This document shows positions 27,423-34,930 of a stretch of 34,930 nt of DNA, in pieces. Position numbers and translations under genes: made by a program. The stretch comes from Deltaproteobacteria bacterium. Its GTDB lineage: Bacteria > Desulfobacterota > GWC2-55-46 > JAJCZF01. The stretch spans positions 1 through 34,930 of the forward strand of contig JAJCZF010000068.1 in NCBI GenBank assembly GCA_029262535.1, written 5' to 3'. The notes under the pieces are model-generated. The model had not been told where the DNA came from. It saw only the letters and a program-made list of their open reading frames with translations, and ran no database searches. The first letter of the stretch is position 1. Every line of letters starts with the position of its first letter.

Positions 27423-28937
27423 ATGGGCGAAATACCGAATCTATTAAGTATCGTAATCTTCTTACCGCTTGTCGGCGCGATCCTGCTTCTTTTCATTAAG
27501 AATGTGCGCGCGATACGGTGGGTTGCGTTAATCTTCACGGTGGTGGACTTCTTTATCTCCCTGCCGCTATTGATTAATTTCGATAAGACTACCGCCGCCT
27601 TCCAGTTTGTTGAGAAGTACGAGTGGATAGGTCCGCTCAATATCAACTACTATCTCGGCATCGACGGCATCAGCATACTATTCATATTTCTTACGACCTT
27701 TATAGGCTGGATGTGCGTTCTCGTATCCTGGAAGGCCATCACGTTCAAGGTCAAGGAGTTCATGATTGCGCTGCTGGTGATGCAGACGGCTATGCTCGGA
27801 GTATTTTGCGCCCTTGATTTTGTGCTCTTTTACCTCTTCTGGGAGGCGATGCTCATACCGATGTATCTGATCATCGGTGTATGGGGCGGCGCGAGACGTC
27901 TATATTCCGCGGTGAAATTCTTCCTCTATACGCTCGCGGGCAGTGTGCTCTTGCTCGTCGGCATGATCGCGCTCTACTACGCGGCAGAGGGGACATTTGA
28001 GATACCGCTGCTGATGATCCATAAGTATTCATTCACATTCCAGATCTGGTGCTTTATCGCATTCTTTATCGCCTTCGCCATCAAGGTGCCGATGTTCCCC
28101 TTCCATACATGGCTGCCGGACGCGCACGTAAACGCGCCGACCGCCGGTAGTGTCATACTTGCGGGAATCCTCTTGAAGATGGGTACATACGGCCTGATTC
28201 GCTTTTCGATACCTATGTTTCCGGACGCGGCCCAGTACTTTGCCTTCCCGATCATCGTGCTCTCGCTCATTGCGATTGTTTACGGCGGCCTCTTGGCGCT
28301 CGCCCAGACAGATATGAAGAAACTGGTCGCCTACTCATCTGTAAGCCATATGGGTTTTGTTACGATAGGTCTCTTCCTCTTTAATAAGAACGGCATTGAG
28401 GGCGGCATCCTCCAGATGTTCAACCACGGTATAACGACCAGCGCGCTCTTTGTCTTAATCGGTCTCATATACGAGCGCACACATACGCGCGAGATTAAAA
28501 ACTACGGCTGGGTGCTGAAGATGATGCCCTGGTATGCGATGTTCTTCTTTATCTTTACGCTTGCCTCGCTCGGCTTTCCGAGTACGAACGGCTTTATCGG
28601 CGAGATACTGGTGCTTTTCGGCGCATATGCGGTGAACCAGTGGTTCCTGCTCTGGTTGCTCGTCGGTATCGTTATCGGCGCGGCCTATATGTTATATATG
28701 GCCGAGAGGATGTTGTTCGGCTCGAACCTCTCTGGCACATATGAGCAGTTCAAGGGCAAGATTACAGATATAAACCTGAGGGAAGCTCTCGTTCTGGTTT
28801 GTCTGGCCATAATGGTCTTTCTTGTAGGCCTTCAGCCAATGCCGTTCTTGGACTTTATGCACGAGTCGGTTCAGCACCTTATGAATCAGGTTAATGGAGT
28901 GGATGTAGTGGCGGCAACTAGTCTTATCGCCCACTAA
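27423..28937 (+). CDS. nuoM: NADH-quinone oxidoreductase subunit M
   Basis: YLGIDGISILFIFLTTFI, FWEAMLIPMYLIIGVWGG, AIKVPMFPFHTWLPDAHVNAPTAGSVILAGILLKMG. Confidence 0.93.
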   Translation: MGEIPNLLSIVIFLPLVGAILLLFIKNVRAIRWVALIFTVVDFFISLPLLINFDKTTAAFQFVEKYEWIGPLNINYYLGIDGISILFIFLTTFIGWMCVLVSWKAITFKVKEFMIALLVMQTAMLGVFCALDFVLFYLFWEAMLIPMYLIIGVWGGARRLYSAVKFFLYTLAGSVLLLVGMIALYYAAEGTFEIPLLMIHKYSFTFQIWCFIAFFIAFAIKVPMFPFHTWLPDAHVNAPTAGSVILAGILLKMGTYGLIRFSIPMFPDAAQYFAFPIIVLSLIAIVYGGLLALAQTDMKKLVAYSSVSHMGFVTIGLFLFNKNGIEGGILQMFNHGITTSALFVLIGLIYERTHTREIKNYGWVLKMMPWYAMFFFIFTLASLGFPSTNGFIGEILVLFGAYAVNQWFLLWLLVGIVIGAAYMLYMAERMLFGSNLSGTYEQFKGKITDINLREALVLVCLAIMVFLVGLQPMPFLDFMHESVQHLMNQVNGVDVVAATSLIAH

Positions 28938-28946
28938 AGGAAATTT

Positions 28947-30401
28947 ATGAACTTTGCATTTTCCATACAGGACGTACTCGGAGTACTACCCGAGATAATC
29001 ATAGCTCTCGGCGCGTGCGCGATGCTGATCCTCGACCTATTCCTCGAACGTGATAAGAAAGAGTGGGTCGCCTATCTCGGCATATTCGTCGTTATACTTG
29101 CCGCTATCGCTTCCTGGTGTCTTATTAATACTGCAGAGCCTTACGTCATGGGCCGTATGATGGTGATCGATAACTATTCGTTATTCTTTAAGTTTACCTT
29201 CTATCTGGCGACCATACTGACGCTGCTGCTCTCGATCAACTATGCAAAGTCCGCCGATCTCGATTACAGGGGCGAGTTTTATACCTTAATGATATTCTCG
29301 CTCTGCGGAATGCTTGTCATGGCCTCGGGTTCTAATCTTATTACGATATATCTGGGCATCGAGCTGATGGCCCTGCCGATATATGTGCTTGTCGGCTTCC
29401 TTAAGAACGACACCAGGTCGAACGAAGGCGCGATGAAGTATGTCATACTCGGCGGCTTCGCCTCGGGCCTCTTATTATATGGAATGTCCTTGATATACGG
29501 CCTGACCGGCACGACCGATCTTGCAGGAATAAACGCGGCGCTTTCGGCCGGTACTGTCAGCCCGGTTATCCTTACGCTCAGCATAGTGCTTATGGCCGCG
29601 GGATTCTGCTTTAAACTTGCGGGCTTCCCCTTCCACATGTGGGCGCCGGACGCTTATCAAGCCGCGCCGACGCCTGTCACGGCATTCATGGCCGTGGCGT
29701 CCAAGGGCGCGGCATTCGCCGCCATAGTGAGGGTCTTTTTGGAGGCCCTCTACCCGGCCTACGCCGAGTGGCAGATGATACTCGCGGTGATCGCGGTCCT
29801 CTCCATGTTCTACGGCAACACCGTTGCGATAATGCAGACCAATATCAAGAGGATGCTGGCCTATTCGAGTATCGGACATGCCGGTTACGCCCTTCTGGGT
29901 CTTGTCGCCGGTACGGGCGAGGGCTCTGCGGCGATTATGTTCTATATACTGGTATATACGCTCATGAATCTCGGCGCATTTGCCGTCATTATCATGATGA
30001 GGAAGACGGGCAAGGTCGCCGGAGACAGCATATACGACTACAAGGGGCTTGCCAAAAATAATAAGGTCGTCGCCCTTGTGATGCTCATATTCCTCTTCTC
30101 GCTTGCGGGTATTCCGCCGATGGCAGGATTTATGGGTAAACTCTATATATTCATGGCCCTTATTAATCAGGGTTATATAATACTGGCGGTCCTTGGAATA
30201 TTGACGACGGCTATTGCGGCCTTCTTCTATATCAGGATCGTACTCTTCATGTATATGAAAGAGCCGGAGGGCGAGTTCGACCTCGTTAAGAGTTGCGCTC
30301 TCTATATTGTTATCGCAATATCGGTTATCGGCGTGATCCTTCTCGGCGTGGTTCCGGGATCTCTGATGGAACTCGCCAGCAAGGCGGCGCTCTTACTATA
30401 G
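28947..30401 (+). CDS. nuoN: NADH-quinone oxidoreductase subunit N
   Basis: YLGIELMALPIYVLVGF, KLAGFPFHMWAPDAYQAAPTPVTAFMAVASKGAAF, AYSSIGHAGYALLG. Confidence 0.95.
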   Translation: MNFAFSIQDVLGVLPEIIIALGACAMLILDLFLERDKKEWVAYLGIFVVILAAIASWCLINTAEPYVMGRMMVIDNYSLFFKFTFYLATILTLLLSINYAKSADLDYRGEFYTLMIFSLCGMLVMASGSNLITIYLGIELMALPIYVLVGFLKNDTRSNEGAMKYVILGGFASGLLLYGMSLIYGLTGTTDLAGINAALSAGTVSPVILTLSIVLMAAGFCFKLAGFPFHMWAPDAYQAAPTPVTAFMAVASKGAAFAAIVRVFLEALYPAYAEWQMILAVIAVLSMFYGNTVAIMQTNIKRMLAYSSIGHAGYALLGLVAGTGEGSAAIMFYILVYTLMNLGAFAVIIMMRKTGKVAGDSIYDYKGLAKNNKVVALVMLIFLFSLAGIPPMAGFMGKLYIFMALINQGYIILAVLGILTTAIAAFFYIRIVLFMYMKEPEGEFDLVKSCALYIVIAISVIGVILLGVVPGSLMELASKAALLL

Positions 30402-30500
30402 TAATACCTCCGGTCCCGAACGGGGCGGATTTAAAGTTGGCCGATGGGTCACAGGGGCTCGTTTTTAGAGCTTTTAAAGGAATTAAAGGACAAGGCGTTC

Positions 30501-31967
30501 ATGGAACCAGTAATATCATTATTGCCCGTATTTGCAATCGCGGTATCGGGTGTAGCAGCCTTCTTCATAATGTTCACGAAGAAGAATCCGAACTTACGTG
30601 AGTTCTGGTCCTTCGCCGCGGCATTTATAAAGTTAGGGCTCGTAATTGCGATAACGCCGACTATACTGGCCGGTAATACGATGGAGTATACGCTCTTTAC
30701 CGTATTGCCCGGTATCGAGTTAAAGTTCAGGGTTGACGCGCTTGGGCTAATATTTGCAACGACCGCATCGTTCCTTTGGATTATTGCGACTGTCTATTCT
30801 ATCGGTTATATGCGCTCCTTGAACGAGCACGCGCAGACCCGTTACTTTGCATGCTTTGCCGTGGCGCTCTTTTCCGCCATCGGCGTAGCCTTCTCGGCCA
30901 ACTTATTTACGCTCTATCTCTTCTACGAGATCCTCTCCATCATGACCTACCCGCTTGTCGCTCATAACGAGGACAAGGCGGCATTCGACGGCGCGCGTAA
31001 GTACCTTGTATACCTCGTCGCGACGGCAAAGGTATTCCTGCTCGGCGCGGTAGTTATGACATATATGGTCTCCGGCACGCTCGACTTCGTACCGGGCGGT
31101 ATCCTCAACGCCGAGATGGGTTCCGGGCTCGTCATACTGATCTATATCCTCTTTATACTCGGTCTGGCGAAGAACGGAATCATGCCACTTCATAACTGGC
31201 TGCCATCGGCCATGGTCGCTCCAACGCCTGTTAGTGGACTGCTCCATGCCGTTGCCGTTGTTAAGGTCGGCGTATTCTCAGTCGTCAGGGTGATGCTCGA
31301 TACGGTCGGTATCGACACGATGGCCGCCCTCGGAGTTGGTCTTCCGACCGTCTATTTTGTCTCTGTCACGATTATTGCGGCCTCGATTATCGCCCTCACA
31401 AAGGACGATCTTAAGGCGAGGCTCGCCTATTCGACGGTCTCACAGCTATCGTATATCGTGCTCGGCATGGCGCTCCTGACACCAAAGGGGCTGACCGGCG
31501 CGATGATGCATATACCGAACCACGCCGTCAGTAAGATCACGCTCTTTTTCTGCGCGGGCTCTATCTACGTCTCGGCGCATCTAAAGAAGATTAGTCTCAT
31601 CGGCGGTATAAGCAAGAAGATGCCGTGGACGGCCGCGGCCTTTACCATTGGTTCGTTCTCTATGATCGGTGTTCCGGCCTTTGCGGGCTTTACGAGTAAG
31701 TGGTATATGGCGGTCGGCGCGGTGGAACAGGGCTATGATGTCGCCCTTTATGTGCTGCTTGCGTCCACGGTCTTAAATGCCGCCTACTTCCTGCCGGTCG
31801 TATTTACCATGTACTTCGGCACTCCGCCGGAGGGTCAGAACTATGACGACGTCAAGGAGAGGCCGATGGTCGTCGCTCCGATTGTCGTCACGGCGATACT
31901 AACTGTCGTAATAGGCATATTCCCCGACTACTTTATCGGGCTCGCGGAAAGGATGGTCTGGCGATGA
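30501..31967 (+). CDS. MrpD-like proton-conducting antiporter subunit (first of two)
   Basis: RVDALGLIFATTASFLWIIATVYSIGYMR, LYLFYEILSIMTYPLVAH, KNGIMPLHNWLPSAMVAPTPVSGLLHAVAVVKVGVF; ATG at 30501 has AAAGGA upstream (ORF track start 30444). Confidence 0.85.
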   Translation: MEPVISLLPVFAIAVSGVAAFFIMFTKKNPNLREFWSFAAAFIKLGLVIAITPTILAGNTMEYTLFTVLPGIELKFRVDALGLIFATTASFLWIIATVYSIGYMRSLNEHAQTRYFACFAVALFSAIGVAFSANLFTLYLFYEILSIMTYPLVAHNEDKAAFDGARKYLVYLVATAKVFLLGAVVMTYMVSGTLDFVPGGILNAEMGSGLVILIYILFILGLAKNGIMPLHNWLPSAMVAPTPVSGLLHAVAVVKVGVFSVVRVMLDTVGIDTMAALGVGLPTVYFVSVTIIAASIIALTKDDLKARLAYSTVSQLSYIVLGMALLTPKGLTGAMMHIPNHAVSKITLFFCAGSIYVSAHLKKISLIGGISKKMPWTAAAFTIGSFSMIGVPAFAGFTSKWYMAVGAVEQGYDVALYVLLASTVLNAAYFLPVVFTMYFGTPPEGQNYDDVKERPMVVAPIVVTAILTVVIGIFPDYFIGLAERMVWR

Positions 31968-32215
31968 ACCTAGAAAACTGGTTCGGCGATCCGAAGAAGA
32001 TACGTATCTATAAATATATTTTCGTAATTGCCGTCATCTTCTTTATCGCGGTCGATATTATATTCGTAGATCCGCACCATGTATATTTTCCATGGGATAA
32101 CTATCCGGGTTTTAACGCAATCTTCGGCCTTGTAGGAAGCTCTGTTGTAATTATAATTTCAAAGCTCGTCATCTCCAAGTTTGTCAGTAAGAAGGAGAAC
32201 TACTATGACAGGTAG
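31964..32215 (+). CDS. Small two-TM membrane protein between the MrpD-like genes
   Basis: 83 aa; ATGA overlap with the upstream gene and 11-bp overlap with the downstream gene; hydrophobic segments YIFVIAVIFFIAVDIIFV and AIFGLVGSSVVIIISKLVI. Confidence 0.75.
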   Translation: MNLENWFGDPKKIRIYKYIFVIAVIFFIAVDIIFVDPHHVYFPWDNYPGFNAIFGLVGSSVVIIISKLVISKFVSKKENYYDR

Positions 32216-33965
32216 TTTCATACATCCCGGCCTTATAATGATCATAGGGGCGGTCCTTATCCCGGTCATACCGAAGGGTACGGCTAAGAAGGCCTACATC
32301 CTTCTTTTGCCCCTGCTCGCCTTCATAAGTATCCTTTCGATGACCGAAGGGACCTACTGGGCAACCGAGTTCCTCGGTGCAGAGATAGTCATGGGCAGGG
32401 TCGATAAGCTTTCTATCCTATTCGGTTATATCTTTACGCTAGCGGCATTTGCTTCTTTCCTCTTCGGTATTCACGTAAAAGAGGACGGGCACCATATAGC
32501 GGCAATGATCTATCCCGGCGCGGCTATCGGTTCGGTTTTTGCAGGGGACTATCTTACGCTGCTAGTATTTTGGGAGTTCATGGCATTTAGTTCCGTATTC
32601 CTGATACTTTACGGCAAGAATGCAAAGGCATCCGCCGCAGCCTACCGCTACGTTCTGGTTCATGCATTTAGCGGTATAGTTCTTATGGCCGGTATTATAA
32701 TCCACGTCACCAATACGGGTAGCTTCGCCTTTAACCATGTCGGCGTGCTCGATCTGGCAAGTAGCCTTATATTGATAGGTTTTATCATCAATGCCGCCGT
32801 GCCCCCGCTCTCGGCGTGGCTGCCGGACGCATATCCGGAGGCGAGTGTCACAGGCGCGGTATTCCTGTCGGCATTTACCACAAAGACGGCTGTATATGTC
32901 CTCGCCAGAGGTTTTCCCGGCACCGAAATCCTGATATATCTCGGTGCGATAATGGCCGTTTACGGTGTTATATACGCCGTCTTGGAGAATAATATGCGGC
33001 GTCTCCTTGCCTATCATATCGTAAGCCAGGTCGGTTTCATGGTATGCGCCATAGGTATAGGCACGCAGATGGCGATCAACGGCGCAACTGCGCACGCCTT
33101 CGCCCATATCCTATATAAAGGGCTATTATTTATGGCCGCCGGTTCGATTATCTACATGACCGGTAAGCGTAAGCTATCGGAGATGGGCGGTCTCTATAAG
33201 ACAATGCCGCTTACATTCATATTTTTTACAATCGGCGCATTTGCTATCGCGGCGGTCCCGCTAACAAGTGGATTTATCAGTAAATCGATATCGCTCTCGG
33301 CGGCAGGAGCCTCGCACAATACTTTTGCGTGGTTAATGCTGACGCTGGCCTCTACAGGTACATTCCTCTCCATAGCCCTGAAGATCGGCTACTACGCCTT
33401 CTTCGGCAAGGACAAGGGGCTTCCTGCCAAGGACCCGCCGCTCAATATGCTTTTGGGCATGGCGATACCGGCCTTTTTCTGCGTCTTTATGGGTTTCTAT
33501 CCACAGTATCTATACAGGCTATTGCCCTTCGACGTGCCGTATTATCCGTATACGCTCGACCACGTCGTGTGGTCAGCGGAATTACTATTGCTTACGGCGC
33601 TCGGCTTCTGGGCCTTTATCACCATCGCCAAGCCGAAGCCGTATATATCGGTAGATACCGACTGGTTTTATCGCTTGGGCGGAAGGGTATTCCTCTGCTT
33701 TGCGCATCGCGTCGTCTTGGCTATCGACGAGGTAGTGACCAATCTCTGGAAGACCGTATTCCTCAAGCTCTTGAAGAATATCGCCAATGTCTCCTGGGGG
33801 CTTGACGTCAGCATCGTTGACGGTGCCGTCAACGGTGTCGCTAACTTTGTCATCGGGCTTGGCAAGAGGATGAGGCGTTTGCAGACGGGACATTTGCAGC
33901 ACTATGCGATAGCCACCCTTGTCGGTATCGTGATACTTCTTAACCTAATCTACTTCTTAAGATAA
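32205..33965 (+). CDS. MrpD/NuoL-like antiporter subunit (second), with long C-terminal extension resembling NuoL
   Basis: LVFWEFMAFSSVFLI, INAAVPPLSAWLPDAYPEASVTGAVFLSAFTTKTAVYVLARGFPGTE; C-terminus SIVDGAVNGVANFVIGLGKRMRRLQTGHLQHYAIATLVGIVILLNLIYF; ATG 32205 preceded by GAAGGAG. Confidence 0.85.
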   Translation: MTGSFIHPGLIMIIGAVLIPVIPKGTAKKAYILLLPLLAFISILSMTEGTYWATEFLGAEIVMGRVDKLSILFGYIFTLAAFASFLFGIHVKEDGHHIAAMIYPGAAIGSVFAGDYLTLLVFWEFMAFSSVFLILYGKNAKASAAAYRYVLVHAFSGIVLMAGIIIHVTNTGSFAFNHVGVLDLASSLILIGFIINAAVPPLSAWLPDAYPEASVTGAVFLSAFTTKTAVYVLARGFPGTEILIYLGAIMAVYGVIYAVLENNMRRLLAYHIVSQVGFMVCAIGIGTQMAINGATAHAFAHILYKGLLFMAAGSIIYMTGKRKLSEMGGLYKTMPLTFIFFTIGAFAIAAVPLTSGFISKSISLSAAGASHNTFAWLMLTLASTGTFLSIALKIGYYAFFGKDKGLPAKDPPLNMLLGMAIPAFFCVFMGFYPQYLYRLLPFDVPYYPYTLDHVVWSAELLLLTALGFWAFITIAKPKPYISVDTDWFYRLGGRVFLCFAHRVVLAIDEVVTNLWKTVFLKLLKNIANVSWGLDVSIVDGAVNGVANFVIGLGKRMRRLQTGHLQHYAIATLVGIVILLNLIYFLR

Positions 33966-33977
33966 TACTGTCGGGAT

Positions 33978-34844
33978 ATGGAGACCGTACTTTCCTCCCC
34001 TGCAAAGGTCAACCTCACCCTGCGCGTCCTGGGTAAGCGTGATGACGGCTTTCACGAGATCAGTAGTCTCATGCAGCCCCTTTCGCTCGCCGATCGTATT
34101 ATCGTAAATATATCTGACGGCGACGGCATCTCTATAAGTTGCGATAACCCGACCGTGCCTATTGACGAACGCAACCTTGTCCATATAGCGGCGAGCCTCT
34201 TTCTTGAGAAGGCTGAGCTTAAGCGGCAGGTTGATATCGATATAATCAAAAAGATTCCCGTTGGCGGCGGCATGGGAGGTGGTAGCTCAAATGCGGCGAC
34301 CCTGCTTATGGGTCTCAATGAGCTTTGCGACAGACCTTTCGACGAGCAAGGGCTTCTGGAGCTTGCCGCCTCTATCGGCTCCGACGTGCCATTTTTCATA
34401 CTGGAATCTCCCGCCGTGGCACGTGGTAGAGGAGAGCTGCTCGAAAGGGTAACGCTTCCGCCGCTATCGTACCTCCTTATAAACCCCGGCTTCGAGGTCT
34501 CGGCTGGATGGGCCTATACTAATTTAGGCTTGACAAAGTCTGGGAAAAATAATAATCTAATGTATTTAGAAAAGTATCCTGTCTCGCCCAAAGAGGCTGC
34601 GGGAATCCTATATAACGACCTTGAGAGACCAGTCCTTAAAGCGCATCCTGACCTTATACGGTATAAGTGTATGATTTCAGAGCATGGAGCGCTGGCGACG
34701 CTTATGAGCGGCAGCGGCCCGACGGTCTTTGGCATCTTTGACGGCCCGGCCGGAGCAAAGGCGGCTCTTAATGAGATCTCTGGCCACTTAGACGCCTCTG
34801 TGCTTATCTGCACCGCCGAGGGTCTTGCTGGTCTAACGCGCTAG
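33978..34844 (+). CDS. ispE: 4-diphosphocytidyl-2-C-methyl-D-erythritol kinase
   Basis: SSPAKVNLTLRVLGKRDDGFHEISSLMQPLSLAD, KKIPVGGGMGGGSSNAATLL, IGSDVPFF, LMSGSGPTVFG. Confidence 0.96.
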   Translation: METVLSSPAKVNLTLRVLGKRDDGFHEISSLMQPLSLADRIIVNISDGDGISISCDNPTVPIDERNLVHIAASLFLEKAELKRQVDIDIIKKIPVGGGMGGGSSNAATLLMGLNELCDRPFDEQGLLELAASIGSDVPFFILESPAVARGRGELLERVTLPPLSYLLINPGFEVSAGWAYTNLGLTKSGKNNNLMYLEKYPVSPKEAAGILYNDLERPVLKAHPDLIRYKCMISEHGALATLMSGSGPTVFGIFDGPAGAKAALNEISGHLDASVLICTAEGLAGLTR

Positions 34845-34894
34845 AATGTTTGTATTTTTTCAATAGACGTCAGCACAGGAAGCTTGAGGTTTAC

Positions 34895-34930
34895 TGGGGC
34901 GTCGCCAAGTGGCAAGGCACAGGGTTTTGA
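34895..34930 (+). tRNA. tRNA-Gln (anticodon TTG), 3' part cut by the window edge
   Basis: TGGGGCGTCGCCAAGTGGCAAGGCACAGGGTTTTGA is the 5' half of a typical tRNA-Gln(TTG). Confidence 0.85.

Overview
Bacterial chromosomal window, ordinary gene density, no CRISPR array, rRNA or intact transposase seen. Left part (1-16.6 kb), mostly on the minus strand: partial gene upstream of a DUF898/YjgN-like protein (probable M48 peptidase partner), tRNA-Arg(TCT), tRNA-His(GTG), a membrane-anchored protein with a phage minor-head (SPP1 gp7/Mu F)-like C-terminal Cys/His motif, a fabI - endonuclease Q-like PHP protein - polytopic membrane protein operon (last gene frameshifted), a NUDIX hydrolase, a PEP-CTERM protein, gatCA - bacteriohemerythrin - gatB, and a decayed MBOAT/SGNH acyltransferase pair. 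Right part (16.7-34 kb): a complex I operon nuoABCDEFG - cyclic-nucleotide-binding-domain gene - nuoHIJKMN. It has no canonical nuoL between nuoK and nuoM, and it ends in two MrpD-like antiporter subunits flanking a small membrane protein. ispE and the start of tRNA-Gln(TTG) follow. The strongest non-gene signals are a three-copy ~115-161 bp dispersed repeat with imperfect terminal inverted repeats (MITE-like), a 25-bp tandem repeat and related spacer repeats inside the nuo operon, a perfect 8-1-8 palindrome abutting a sigma70-like promoter upstream of nuoA, and a 99-bp (33-codon) direct repeat. All functional calls come from reading protein motifs by eye; no database search was run.
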